Shown piece after piece: positions 33,909 through 42,760 of a stretch of DNA of 59,662 nt. The position numbers were made by a program, and so were the translations under genes. The stretch lies in contig JALUXB010000037.1 of assembly GCA_027019175.1 (NCBI GenBank), positions 1 to 59,662 on the forward strand. The letters are read 5' to 3'. The notes under the pieces are model-generated. The model was not told where the DNA came from. It did no database searches and saw only the letters and a program-made list of their open reading frames with translations. Numbering within the stretch: the first letter of the stretch is position 1; every line of letters begins with the position of its first letter. The stretch is from Sulfurovum sp. GTDB lineage: Bacteria; Campylobacterota; Campylobacteria; Campylobacterales; Sulfurovaceae.

Positions 33909-33930
33909 GTAGGGTGCGTAACCATGCACC
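33909..33930 (+). repeat. REP-like palindrome, third copy
   Basis: A GTAG head, then GGTGCGT, loop AACC, and ATGCACC. It differs from the 29554 unit by one base in the right arm (G-U pair allowed). It lies 18 nt after the dedA stop. Confidence 0.6.
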
Positions 33931-33977
33931 TAAGAGACGCATGAAGGTGAAAAATACCTTTTAACGCAAATAGTTTA

Positions 33978-34006
33978 AAGGTACGATATTTCGTACTTTA
34001 TTTTTT
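33978..34006 (+). terminator. Rho-independent terminator of dedA, overlapping aspB 3' end
   Basis: Stem AAGGTACGA with TCGTACTTT (nine pairs including one G-U), loop TATT, followed by A and six T. The right arm includes the aspB stop codon (33998-34000, minus strand), so the two convergent genes share this DNA. Confidence 0.75.
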
Positions 34007-35167
34007 GCTTTTTACAAACTTCTCGATACGTCTAATCCCCTCGCGGATCGTTGTGATGTCTGTTGCAAAGGAGAATCGGAAGTAACCTTCGCTGCCGAAG
34101 CCGATCCCCGGTACGACTGCTACACCGGTCTCCTGCAGCAGTTCTTTACAGAATGCAATGGAATCGTTGGAAATATCTTTGGTATTGACAAAGAGGTAGA
34201 AGGCTCCCTGTGGTGCGACCACGGAGAGACCGTCAATATCATTGAACAGTTTGACAGCTTCGACTGCACGTGCTTCAAATGCCTGACGCATGGTTTCTAT
34301 CTCATCATCCACTTCGCCAAGGAGTGCGGGGATGGCCGCTTTCTGGGTAATGGAGTTGATGTTTGACGTACTCTGGCTCTGAAGCTTGTTCATTGCTGCG
34401 ATGAGCTCTTTTTTCGGTGTGGCAAGGTAGCCAAAGCGCCACCCGGTCATTGCGACCGATTTGCTTAGTCCGTTGATGGTGACGGTACGCTGATACATAT
34501 CGTCACTGATGCTTGCTGCGGCAGTGAATTCGACACCGTAGACCAGTTTTTCATACATTTCATCGCTGGCAACGAGAATGTCGGTACCTTCAAGCACTTT
34601 TGCAATTGCTTCAAGTTCCTCTTTTGTGTAAACCGAACCGGTAGGGTTGGAAGGGGAAGTCAGTATGAGTATTTTTGTTTTTGGTGTAATGGCTGCTTCA
34701 AGCTGATCGGCAGTGATCTTGAACTTGGTCATATCGTTGGTCTCAATGATAATAGGTTTGCCGCCGGAATATTTGACAAGTTCGGGGTAGGTAACCCAGT
34801 ATGGGGCAGGGATGATTACTTCGTCACCCGGGTTGATAGTCGCCTGAAAAAGGTTGAACAGTGACTGTTTCGCCCCATTGCTGACAATAATGTCTGACGG
34901 AGCATATTCAAGATTGTTGTCTCTTTTGAGTTTGGTTGCAACTGCTTCAAGCAGTTCAGGAATACCCGGTACGGCAGTATATTGCGTAAAGCCTTCGTTG
35001 ATCGCTTTGATGGCTTCCTCTTTGATGCGCTGCGGTGTACCAAAGTCAGGCTCGCCTGCAGAGAATGAAAGAATGTCCTTGCCCTCTGCCTTGAGATCGC
35101 GTGCAAGTGAAGAGATGGCGATGGTCAAGGAGGGTGAGAGTGTCTGTATGCGGTCTGAAAGAAGCAT
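33998..35167 (-). CDS. aspB: Pyridoxal-phosphate aminotransferase (aspartate aminotransferase-like)
   Basis: 389 residues from the ATG at 35167 (MLLSDRIQTLSPSLTIA), with AAAGGGA before it; a longer start has no ribosome site. Motifs: SNGAKQSLFNLFQATINPGD, LTSPSNPTGSVYTKEELEAI (Asn of the substrate site), SDEMYEKLVYGVEF (PLP Asp/Tyr), and INGLSKSVAMTGWRFGYLAT with the PLP-binding Lys. RFSFATD near the end binds the carboxylate. Aspartate/2-oxoglutarate or a close amino acid pair is the likely substrate. It ends at a shared terminator with dedA. Confidence 0.93.
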   Translation of the reverse strand: MLLSDRIQTLSPSLTIAISSLARDLKAEGKDILSFSAGEPDFGTPQRIKEEAIKAINEGFTQYTAVPGIPELLEAVATKLKRDNNLEYAPSDIIVSNGAKQSLFNLFQATINPGDEVIIPAPYWVTYPELVKYSGGKPIIIETNDMTKFKITADQLEAAITPKTKILILTSPSNPTGSVYTKEELEAIAKVLEGTDILVASDEMYEKLVYGVEFTAAASISDDMYQRTVTINGLSKSVAMTGWRFGYLATPKKELIAAMNKLQSQSTSNINSITQKAAIPALLGEVDDEIETMRQAFEARAVEAVKLFNDIDGLSVVAPQGAFYLFVNTKDISNDSIAFCKELLQETGVAVVPGIGFGSEGYFRFSFATDITTIREGIRRIEKFVKSKK

Positions 35168-35240
35168 AAATATCCCTTTGAATAAAATAATGAAAATTAT
35201 AACCAAAAGTGCTTGACAGGTGACTAAAAGAAGGGGGTTG

Positions 35241-35253
35241 CCCCATAATGGGG
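35241..35253. repeat. CCCC-ATAAT-GGGG palindrome between cysE and aspB
   Basis: Four G-C pairs closed by a 5-nt loop. A second, weaker hairpin (GGGTGT...ACACGCCC) lies at 35258-35280. Together they occupy the 117-nt gap between the cysE stop and the aspB start on the minus strand and may separate the two transcripts, but no T-run is seen. Confidence 0.35.
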
Positions 35254-35284
35254 AAGAGGGTGTTTCATATGGACACGCCCTGGA

Positions 35285-35986
35285 TTAATCCATCGAGTGG
35301 ATGAAGTTGTCGTAAAGCTCTTCGAGGGTGTGATCTTTCTCTTTGATTTTCTCTTTTTTTGTTTTCGGCAGTGCTTCTTCCAGGACTTCAATACGGCGCA
35401 GAAGATATTCGAAGAGCTCTTTGTTGACATCGGGGATTTTGTCATGACTGAGCGGGTTCTTGTCGTAGCCGCGCTTGAGGACACGTGCGGGAATACCGAT
35501 GGCGGTAGAGTTGGGCGGTACATCTTTGACAACAACGGAGTTGGCACCGATTTTGGAATTTTCACCGATAGTGATATTCCCAAGCACCTTTGAACCTGCA
35601 CCAATGACGACATTATTGCCGACAGTGGGGTGGCGCTTTCCCTTGTTGGTACTTACCCCGCCGAGAGTGACCTGCTGATAGATAAGTACATCGTCACCGA
35701 TGACCGTGGTTTCCCCTATGACAACGCCAACACCGTGGTCAATAAACACACGCCGCCCGAATTTGGCGGCTGGGTGAATATCGATCATGGTCAAAAACAT
35801 ACCCAGTGCAGAGATGAGCCGGGGAAGGAAGCGCAGCCCTTTGTTGTAAAACCAGTGGGCAATGCGGTAAAAAAAGACTGCCCAGAGACCCGGGTAGTTG
35901 AAAAAGAGTTCAAAGGTGGAATGCAAAGCCGGGTCGTTACGTTTGACATTGGCAAAATCCTCTTTGATCAGTTGGAACAAATTCAC
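35285..35986 (-). CDS. cysE: Serine O-acetyltransferase
   Basis: 233 residues of the EpsC/CysE type: acetyl-CoA + L-serine to O-acetyl-serine, the first step of cysteine synthesis. The left-handed beta-helix is seen in [20 protein letters not shown], with the catalytic His, then [13 protein letters not shown] and [21 protein letters not shown] charged coiled tail ([20 protein letters not shown]) follows. The start is GTG at 35986, sharing GTGA with the speA stop; AAGGAG lies seven bases before. It is the second gene of an operon with speA. Confidence 0.95.
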   Translation of the reverse strand: MNLFQLIKEDFANVKRNDPALHSTFELFFNYPGLWAVFFYRIAHWFYNKGLRFLPRLISALGMFLTMIDIHPAAKFGRRVFIDHGVGVVIGETTVIGDDVLIYQQVTLGGVSTNKGKRHPTVGNNVVIGAGSKVLGNITIGENSKIGANSVVVKDVPPNSTAIGIPARVLKRGYDKNPLSHDKIPDVNKELFEYLLRRIEVLEEALPKTKKEKIKEKDHTLEELYDNFIHSMD

Positions 35987-37863
35987 GCATTTTCTCCTTG
36001 AGTGCTTTCGCTGATGGCCTGAATGGTCTTAAGATAGCTATTTTCACTTAAATAGAGATAAATTTTTCCAAGAAGTTCCCGCTTCTCGTCAGGCGTGATG
36101 AGCGTTGACTCTTCAATGCGGTATTTGAGTGCTTTATCGATGATACCGGTGTCATAGTCGAGATCATCGAGCACATCCATAAGGTTCTGCGCTTCGATGA
36201 GATGTTCGATGTGATGGTTCCCTTTGCCATCAAAGGTAATGACTGCTTCGGTAGGATGGGTAAAAAGGTTATGTTTCATCCCCAGAACTTCCTGATAGGC
36301 TCCGGTGAGGAAGAAACCGAGAAAGTACTCCTCTTTGCTGAGATCGATGTCATGCAGGTAGAGTGGGAGATTGCGGTCAAATCCGATCTCTCCGTCACTG
36401 TCGCAGGTAATGTCCCAGATGCTTGCTGGGTTGGTCGGTTTGTCGGAGAGATGACTTAACGGCATAATGGGGAAGTGTTGTCCCAAGCCCCAGAAATCAG
36501 GCAGCGACTGGAAAGCGGAGAAGTTGACCAGGTAGCGCTCCTGAATGCGGTCCTGAAGTTTTTTAAGTTCGTCTGAGCCCTCGTTCCGGAGTAAAAAAAT
36601 CGCCTTTTTAATGATAAGGTTGACCAGAATTTCGGTATTGGAACGGTCTTCAAGATCAATGTAGCCGAGATCGAAGAGGGTAAGAAGACTCTCCATATGA
36701 TCAAGTGCATCATGAAGGTATTCGCGTGCGTTGGTGCGTTTGATGGTATTGAAAAGGTCGAAAAGCTCCTGAATGAGCGGCGGGTTTTTCTCTTTTGGAC
36801 GCAGACATTTTTCATTGTACTCCTGTGAAAAGAGTTCAAGCACAGGTGCAACGAGTACCGAATGTGCCGCGGCGATGTAACGGCCCGATTCGGTAAAAAT
36901 ATCCGGTTCATCGACCTTTTTGCTTTTGGCTATCTCCTGCATCAGGTAGACCACATCGTTGGCAAATTCGTTCAGTGAGTAGTTCCGTTCCTGTGTTGCG
37001 GTGTGCTGGGAATATTCTACCGCCAGTCCACCGCCGATATTGATAGCACTCAGTGCCGTTGCCCCGCGCCGTTTGAGTTCGGCATAAATGTTCCCGGCTT
37101 CTCTTAGCGCTTTTTTTAGCGGTGCAATGTCACCCATTTGAGATCCGATGTGAAAATGAACCATCCAGAGGTTTTCAAGCAGGGTGTGCTCTTTGAGCAT
37201 TTCATAAGCTTCGAGCAGTTCGGTAGAAGTCAGACCGAATTTGGAAGAGTAGCCGCCGCTTTTTGCCCAGATACCTATCCCTGAACTGTGCAGCCGGATG
37301 CGTACGCCGATTTTGGGGGCGATGGGAGAGGCACTTTGCTGATTGAACTCTTCATGTACCTGAATGATGGTTTTCAGTTCACCGATACCTTCGATGGTAA
37401 CAGTGATATTGTGTCCCATTTTTGCCGCTATGAAGCAGAGCGCGATCATCTCTTTGTCTTTAAAACCGTTTACAGTGATGGGCGCCCCCAACGGGGTTTT
37501 GGTCATGGCAATGATCAATTCGGCTTTGCTCCCGGCTTCCAAACCGTAGTCGTAGCCTTCTGAAACCTCCATGAGGGCATTGATAAAGTTGGGGTACTGG
37601 TTGACTTTCAGCGGGAATACAGCATGAAAGTTTCCCTGGTAGCCAAACTCTTTTTTGGCTTTTGCAAAAGTGTTGAAAAGGGTGGAGATCTGCTTTTCGA
37701 TCAGATGCGGAAAGCGCAACAGCAGCGGCCCTTTATAGCCTTTTTCCCGTATCTCTTCAGTGATGGAGAGCAGGGAAGGCTTGGATGCATAGTTGATGTT
37801 GACCGTATCGCCGTCAATGATGAAATTGTCATCGCCCCAGATATTCAAACCGAAGTTTTTCAT
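35983..37863 (-). CDS. speA: Biosynthetic arginine decarboxylase
   Basis: 626 residues, the normal family length. Arginine to agmatine + CO2. The PLP barrel domain contains [20 protein letters not shown] with the Schiff-base Lys in [39 protein letters not shown] and, later, [21 protein letters not shown]-terminal substrate-site signature CDSDGEIGF. Agmatine feeds putrescine, and the carboxyspermidine dehydrogenase at 31055 is the next recognised step in this window. Upstream minus-strand TATAAT at 37899-37904. Confidence 0.96.
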   Translation of the reverse strand: MKNFGLNIWGDDNFIIDGDTVNINYASKPSLLSITEEIREKGYKGPLLLRFPHLIEKQISTLFNTFAKAKKEFGYQGNFHAVFPLKVNQYPNFINALMEVSEGYDYGLEAGSKAELIIAMTKTPLGAPITVNGFKDKEMIALCFIAAKMGHNITVTIEGIGELKTIIQVHEEFNQQSASPIAPKIGVRIRLHSSGIGIWAKSGGYSSKFGLTSTELLEAYEMLKEHTLLENLWMVHFHIGSQMGDIAPLKKALREAGNIYAELKRRGATALSAINIGGGLAVEYSQHTATQERNYSLNEFANDVVYLMQEIAKSKKVDEPDIFTESGRYIAAAHSVLVAPVLELFSQEYNEKCLRPKEKNPPLIQELFDLFNTIKRTNAREYLHDALDHMESLLTLFDLGYIDLEDRSNTEILVNLIIKKAIFLLRNEGSDELKKLQDRIQERYLVNFSAFQSLPDFWGLGQHFPIMPLSHLSDKPTNPASIWDITCDSDGEIGFDRNLPLYLHDIDLSKEEYFLGFFLTGAYQEVLGMKHNLFTHPTEAVITFDGKGNHHIEHLIEAQNLMDVLDDLDYDTGIIDKALKYRIEESTLITPDEKRELLGKIYLYLSENSYLKTIQAISESTQGENA

Positions 37864-37898
37864 AAGCCTCTGCCTCGCTTCTTTGGATAAATTGGAAG

Positions 37899-37904
37899 AT
37901 TATA
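37899..37904 (-). promoter_or_regulatory. -10 box of speA-cysE
   Basis: TATAAT on the minus strand, 36 nt before the speA ATG. No strong -35. It lies in the 76-bp region shared with the divergent lipid-transport operon. Confidence 0.5.
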
Positions 37905-37927
37905 TCAAAACTTAATCCAAACTTACC

Positions 37928-37933
37928 TATAAT
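37928..37933 (+). promoter_or_regulatory. -10 box directly before the STAS-MlaE gene
   Basis: TATAAT ends seven bases before the ATG at 37940, and no Shine-Dalgarno sequence lies between them. If this box is used, the message would start at or near the ATG and be leaderless. Confidence 0.45.
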
Positions 37934-37939
37934 TAAACA

Positions 37940-39046
37940 ATGAAGAGGGAATTTATCGCGTGGACAAAGAACCGAGATCGTCTTGAAGTGGCTTTGCATG
38001 GGGAGTGGACTCTGCGTTCGGCCGGAGAACTTGAGACGTTGATCCAACACCTTCCAAAGGCCGAAAATGTCGTGGTGGATGTCTCTGGAATTACAGATTT
38101 TGACAGTGCGGGTATTTTGCTGCTGAATGAATATGTAGAGCAGGCGCGAAGTCGCGGTGTACATATTGAGGTTATCAACTATACCGATGCCCAGCAGGAA
38201 CTCTACAAAATGCTTCAAGAACATATGGTCGAGAAGATCGTGCCGAGAAAACAGGGGTTTTTCGAAGAACTTGGCAAGGCAACGGTACAGCTTGTCAGGG
38301 ACACAAAAGATTTCATTGCATTTCTGGGGCACCTGGTTGTCTCTTTCTGGTACGGTATTACCCACCCAAAAACACTGCGTTACAAGGAGACGGTCTACCA
38401 CATTTACCAGTCGGGCTTCAATGCACTCGTGATCATTGGCATGACAGCATTTCTGGTAGGAATGGTCATCGCCTATCAGGGGGCAGTGCAGCTGGCGAAA
38501 TTCGGAGCGGATATCTTCATTGTCGATACGGTGGGAATTTCTATTGTTCGTGAGCTTGGGCCTATGATCACGGCTATTGTCATTGCAGGACGCAGCGGTT
38601 CGGCGTATACCGCGGAGATCGGTGCAATGAAAATTACCGAAGAGATTGCAGCGATGCGTACCATGGGATTTGATCCGTATAACTTTTTGGTACTGCCGCG
38701 TATTTTCGCGTTGATGATCGCACTGCCGCTGCTGATCTTCTTTTCGGATATTATCGGCATTTTGGGTGGAATGGTCGCCTCCAAGATGGTTGTCGGTATT
38801 TCCTTTGACCAGTTCATTTCCCGTCTTCAGGAGGTACTGGAAGTCAAGCACTACATTCTGGGGATGATCAAAGGGCCTGTTTTTGCCTTCATTATTGCGG
38901 CGATCGGCTGTTTCCGTGGTTTTGAAGTGTCGGACAATACCGAAAGTATCGGGTTGCAAACGACTGCTTCTGTCGTCAATGCCATCTTCCTTGTAATCGC
39001 CTTTGATGCGCTGTTTTCTGTCATCTACACGGAGTTTGGACTGTGA
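37940..39046 (+). CDS. mlaE: MlaE-type ABC permease with fused N-terminal STAS (MlaB-like) domain
   Basis: 368 residues. Residues 1-95 form a STAS domain (EVALHGEWTLRSAGELETLI and VVVDVSGITDFDSAGILLLN with the usual DSAG). From 110 to 368 it is an MlaE permease with five or so membrane helices: HIYQSGFNALVIIGMTAFLV, GMVIAYQGAVQLAKFGAD, GRSGSAYTAEIGAMKITEEI and ARMIALPLL-like helices. E. coli carries MlaB and MlaE as separate proteins; here they are fused. It transports lipids across the inner membrane with the ATPase and MCE protein encoded next. Overlaps the ATPase start by four bases. Confidence 0.9.
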   Translation: MKREFIAWTKNRDRLEVALHGEWTLRSAGELETLIQHLPKAENVVVDVSGITDFDSAGILLLNEYVEQARSRGVHIEVINYTDAQQELYKMLQEHMVEKIVPRKQGFFEELGKATVQLVRDTKDFIAFLGHLVVSFWYGITHPKTLRYKETVYHIYQSGFNALVIIGMTAFLVGMVIAYQGAVQLAKFGADIFIVDTVGISIVRELGPMITAIVIAGRSGSAYTAEIGAMKITEEIAAMRTMGFDPYNFLVLPRIFALMIALPLLIFFSDIIGILGGMVASKMVVGISFDQFISRLQEVLEVKHYILGMIKGPVFAFIIAAIGCFRGFEVSDNTESIGLQTTASVVNAIFLVIAFDALFSVIYTEFGL

Positions 39047-39831
39047 AAACGGTAATTGAAGCAAGTGGGATTGTCACACGCTTTGGAGAACGTACCATTC
39101 ATGACGGTGTATCACTGAAGGTGTATGAAAATGAGATTTTTGCTATTTTGGGTGAGAGCGGTGCCGGAAAATCGGTCTTGATGAAAGAGATGATCATGCT
39201 GCAGCGTCCCAATGCGGGAAAAATTGTCGTACTCGGCCGTGATCTGTCGGCCATTGGTTTTCAGGAGGCACAGCAGCTGCGCAGAGAGTGGGGTGTACTT
39301 TTTCAGTTTGGTGCTCTCTTCTCCTCTTTGACGATCGCTGAAAATATTGAAGTGCAGCTAAAAGAGTATACCCGGCTGAGCAAACGGATGCGTGACAAAC
39401 TGGTACGTTCCAAAATTGCGCTGGTGGGTTTGGATGCACATGTCGGTGCGCTCTATCCAAGCGAGCTCAGCGGCGGGATGATCAAACGTGCTGCCCTTGC
39501 CCGCGCACTGGCGATGGAGCCAAAACTTCTCTTTCTGGATGAGCCTACTTCAGGGCTTGACCCGGTGGGTGCGCGTAATTTTGATAAACTTATAGTAGAA
39601 TTACGACAGATGTTGGGTATTACCGTTGTCATGATTACGCATGATCTGGACAGTATCTTCAATATTGTCGACCGTATGGCGGTACTTGCGGACAAACATG
39701 TCGTAGCGCAGGGAACACTTGACGAAGTGCTGGCTTCAACACATCCGTTTGTAGAAGCCTTTTTCAAGAATGAGTACACCAAAGAGAAGTTCGCAGATAA
39801 ACTGAAAGGGAGTGGAGTCGATGTACAGTAA
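39043..39831 (+). CDS. mlaF: MlaF-type ABC transporter ATPase
   Basis: 262 residues. Walker A GESGAGKSVLMKE, Q-loop LFQFGALFSSLTIAENIE, signature LSGGMIKRAALARALAMEP, Walker B LLFLDEPTSGLDPVG and H-loop MITHDLDSIFNI. The signature motif and length match MlaF of the lipid-transport ABC system. It is coupled to the permease gene by ATGA-type overlap and to the MCE gene by an 11-nt overlap. Confidence 0.95.
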   Translation: MKTVIEASGIVTRFGERTIHDGVSLKVYENEIFAILGESGAGKSVLMKEMIMLQRPNAGKIVVLGRDLSAIGFQEAQQLRREWGVLFQFGALFSSLTIAENIEVQLKEYTRLSKRMRDKLVRSKIALVGLDAHVGALYPSELSGGMIKRAALARALAMEPKLLFLDEPTSGLDPVGARNFDKLIVELRQMLGITVVMITHDLDSIFNIVDRMAVLADKHVVAQGTLDEVLASTHPFVEAFFKNEYTKEKFADKLKGSGVDVQ

Positions 39832-40732
39832 AGTAAACTATACGATTGTCGGCCTGTTTGTCCTGATTTTTGGTGTTGGCCTTGTGGCATTTTTCTTTTG
39901 GCTTGCAAAATATGGACTGACGCAGCAGTATGATGTGTATAAAACCTATTTTTATGAATCGGTTGCAGGACTCTCAAAAGATTCAGTGGTACGGTTGAGA
40001 GGGGTTGATATAGGCCGTGTCAAAGAGATCAGGATTGATCCGAAAAACATACGGAGAGTCGAAGTGCTGATGAATATCAAGCATGGTACGCCCATTAAAG
40101 AAGATATGGTTGCCCATACTTCCATGCTTGGTGTGACCGGATTACTTTCCATCGAGATTGAGGGTGGAAGCAACAGTGCCAAAACACTTAAACCGTCAAA
40201 AGACCATATTCCGGTGATCAAATCTTCCTCGTCGTGGCTGAACCAGACCAAAAAAGACATTGGTACCCTTGCAGACCAGCTTGCACACCTTGTTGTCCAA
40301 ACGGATAAACTCCTCAGCGACGAGAATATCGGGCATATCAACGGGATTTTGAAAAACACTGAAGAAATGACACAGAAGGGAACGGCACTGCTTGACGATC
40401 TTAACCAGACTGTTTTGGCGTACCGGGTAGGGATGAAGAAACTTACCAAAGATATTGACAGTATGACGGTAACATTCAATAAAGTGGGTAATGTAACGGT
40501 ACCGGCAGTCAAAAAATTCATGCAGACGACACGCAATTTCAACCGTGTGACACTGAAAGTAGAACGCAGTCTTGACAGGGGAGACTATAACCTTAAGAAG
40601 ATTCTTGAACCGATTCTTGTAGATGTCGAAATTCTTTCCAATCAGGTGAATGCACTGGCAGAGGAGCTTAAAGAGAGCCCCAGCGACATCTTGTTCAAAT
40701 CACGCAGGTCACGGCCTGGACCGGGGGAATAA
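39821..40732 (+). CDS. mlaD: MlaD-type MCE lipid transport protein
   Basis: 303 residues from the ATG at 39821 (MYSKVNYTIVGLFVLIFGVG). One N-terminal membrane helix, then one MCE domain (about 38-125): YFYESVAGLSKDSVVRLRGV, IGRVKEIRIDP and TSMLGVTGLLSIEIEGG. The C-terminal 160 residues form a long coiled-coil helix (DQLAHLVVQTDKLLSDENIG), longer than in E. coli MlaD, as in Campylobacterota relatives. A GTG at 39812 is possible but the ATG has GGGAG at a better distance. Confidence 0.92.
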   Translation: MYSKVNYTIVGLFVLIFGVGLVAFFFWLAKYGLTQQYDVYKTYFYESVAGLSKDSVVRLRGVDIGRVKEIRIDPKNIRRVEVLMNIKHGTPIKEDMVAHTSMLGVTGLLSIEIEGGSNSAKTLKPSKDHIPVIKSSSSWLNQTKKDIGTLADQLAHLVVQTDKLLSDENIGHINGILKNTEEMTQKGTALLDDLNQTVLAYRVGMKKLTKDIDSMTVTFNKVGNVTVPAVKKFMQTTRNFNRVTLKVERSLDRGDYNLKKILEPILVDVEILSNQVNALAEELKESPSDILFKSRRSRPGPGE

Positions 40733-41323
40733 ATGATGGTAATACGATATGGTATAGGACTGTTTTTGGTACTATTGCTAACCGGATGTACGCCGAAAAG
40801 TACTCCGGTAACCTACTATACGCTTGAAGCCGGACAGGTACAACCGGTAACGCACTCTCCGTATCGAAACCGTGTACTGAAAGTCTCCTACCCGATGGCG
40901 ATTAAAGAGAAAATAACCGATAAAATGCTTTTCTCATACAGCTTTCGGGACAGTGGTACCTATCAAAACTCCCAATGGTCGAACAATCTTGGAAAACTGC
41001 TTGAAGGCATTATCATTGCAGCTCTGGAAGAAAGCAGGCTTTTTAAAGCTGTACTGCCATACGCCTCGACAGTCAATGCAGACTACCGTCTTGAACCGCT
41101 TATTTATGATTTTTCACACCATATCAGAGGCAATGCTTCTTACGCAGTGGTATCTATCCAGTTTAGCCTGATCGATATCAATACCGGGAAACTGCTTAAA
41201 ACAAAGCGTTTCTCCTACCGTGAGCCTACACCGACGGTAGATGCCAATGGCTATGCCGAAGCGACAAATACAATTATGACACGTATGGTACATGATCTTG
41301 TTGTATGGCTGAAGCAGGGTTGA
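40733..41323 (+). CDS. ABC-type transport auxiliary lipoprotein (PqiC-like), partner of the Mla genes
   Basis: 196 residues. Lipobox LLLTGC (Cys about 19). Domain opens VTYYTLEAG, continues RNRVLKVSYPMAIKEKITDK, and matches the same DUF330-type family as the protein at 15249. It follows mlaD with no gap (TAA then ATG). No MlaC-type periplasmic shuttle is present in this operon, so the lipoprotein may take that place by meeting the MCE coiled coil at the outer membrane. Confidence 0.85.
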   Translation: MMVIRYGIGLFLVLLLTGCTPKSTPVTYYTLEAGQVQPVTHSPYRNRVLKVSYPMAIKEKITDKMLFSYSFRDSGTYQNSQWSNNLGKLLEGIIIAALEESRLFKAVLPYASTVNADYRLEPLIYDFSHHIRGNASYAVVSIQFSLIDINTGKLLKTKRFSYREPTPTVDANGYAEATNTIMTRMVHDLVVWLKQG

Positions 41324-41401
41324 AATCTGCAATGATGTAGAAAGCTTTTTACAGATATGATATGTGCTTTCTCATATACGGAAGTTTAGCAATTCGTATG
41401 A

Positions 41402-42616
41402 TCAGACGATCTCCTCAATGGGGATCGTTCTCTCCTCTTTTGTCTCCAGATCTTTCAGCCATACGGTACCGTTTGTCAGCTCGTCTTCGCCAATGAGCAG
41501 TGCGAAACGTGCATTAGCCTTGTCAGCTCCCTTCATATGACTCTTGAAGCCTTTGGAAACATACTCTACAGTCACCTTTTTGTGTTTGCGTTTGGCATTG
41601 GCAAGCATAAGTACTTTTTCGATAGCTTCAGGCACCATGGCACCCATGTAGTAGCCCTCTTTGGTACTTTCGGGCATTTTGACCAACTCCATAATACGTT
41701 CAATACCGATGGCAAAACCGACTGCCGGTGTGGGTTTGCCGTCGAGGTACTCTACCAGTTTGTCGTAGCGTCCTCCGCCGGCAATGGCAGACTGGGCACC
41801 AATTTCGCTGCTGACAAACTCAAAGGCGGTTTTGTTGTAGTAGTCAAGGCCGCGTACCAGATTGGTGTCTATTTCATAGGCTATGCCGGCATCATCAAGC
41901 AGTTGGATCAGTTTTTTAAAGTCTTCCTCGCATGAATTGCAGAGATTGTCAATAAGTTTTGGTGAGGTGGCAAGCAGGCTTTGGCACGTTTCATTTTTGC
42001 AGTCAAGTACACGGATGGGGTTGGTACCGATGCGGCGGTTACAGTCTTCACAAAGTTCCTCTTTGATGTCCGTCAGAAAGTTTACGAGATTTTCGCGGTA
42101 AGGCGGCATACATTCCGAACAGCCGAGTGAGTTGAGTTTGAGTTCAAATCCGATACCAAGTTCTTCAAAGATCTGTGCAATCATTATAATGAGTGTGAAA
42201 TCTTCATAAACAGAACCCTCTCCGAAGCTCTCGCATCCGAATTGGTGAAATTCACGCAGACGGCCTTTTTGCGGACGTTCATAGCGGAACATTGGACCAT
42301 AGTAGTAAAACTTCTGTTTTACCGGTTGGCGGTCAAGTTTGGCAGAGATAAAGGCACGTACGACACCGGCAGTTCCTTCCGGGCGCATGCAGACATCGTT
42401 ACCGCCTTTGTCCTCGAACTGGTACATCTCTTTGGTGACGATGTCGGAACTGTCGCCGACTGAGCGTTTAAACAGGGCAGTCTCTTCAAGAATAGGGGTT
42501 TCAATGTAGCCGTAGCCGTAGCGTTTTGCCACTTTGCTGGCGGTCGTGACAATATACACGAAGCGTTGGCTGTCCTCGAACATCAGGTCTTTCATGCCGC
42601 GAAGAGGGTTGATCAT
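41402..42616 (-). CDS. hisS: Histidine-tRNA ligase
   Basis: 404 residues from the ATG at 42616 (MINPLRGMKDLMFEDSQRF), preceded by AAGGAG; the reading frame extends further upstream but without a ribosome site. Class II motifs: RPEGTAGVVRAFISAKLDR, YYGPMFRYERPQKGRLREFH and FGCESFGEG, and histidine A motif LVRGLDYYNKTAFEFV, and the anticodon-binding domain ending ARFALLIGEDELTNGTVWLK. Attaches histidine to tRNA-His. Complete. Confidence 0.97.
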   Translation of the reverse strand: MINPLRGMKDLMFEDSQRFVYIVTTASKVAKRYGYGYIETPILEETALFKRSVGDSSDIVTKEMYQFEDKGGNDVCMRPEGTAGVVRAFISAKLDRQPVKQKFYYYGPMFRYERPQKGRLREFHQFGCESFGEGSVYEDFTLIIMIAQIFEELGIGFELKLNSLGCSECMPPYRENLVNFLTDIKEELCEDCNRRIGTNPIRVLDCKNETCQSLLATSPKLIDNLCNSCEEDFKKLIQLLDDAGIAYEIDTNLVRGLDYYNKTAFEFVSSEIGAQSAIAGGGRYDKLVEYLDGKPTPAVGFAIGIERIMELVKMPESTKEGYYMGAMVPEAIEKVLMLANAKRKHKKVTVEYVSKGFKSHMKGADKANARFALLIGEDELTNGTVWLKDLETKEERTIPIEEIV

Positions 42617-42760
42617 GATGATCTCCTTCAAAAATATATTGGCGTAATTATACCTTGTGGAGATTAAGCCCTGAAAAAAGCAGATGATTGTCCCTGGTTT
42701 AACGTCGTAAGTAATAATGGGGTAATGTTCCCATGATAAAATGGTAAAAAAGGAGGCAAA

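Noticed and set aside
37829-39064. A 411-codon open frame on the minus strand opposite the STAS-MlaE gene
   Set aside because: Composition rich in His, Asn, Asp, Arg without any domain; it is antisense to a clear ABC permease and has no ribosome site.
41339-41372. Hairpin AGAAAGC/GCTTTCT between the Mla lipoprotein gene and hisS
   Set aside because: The 20-nt loop is long and no T-run follows; not strong enough to list as a terminator.
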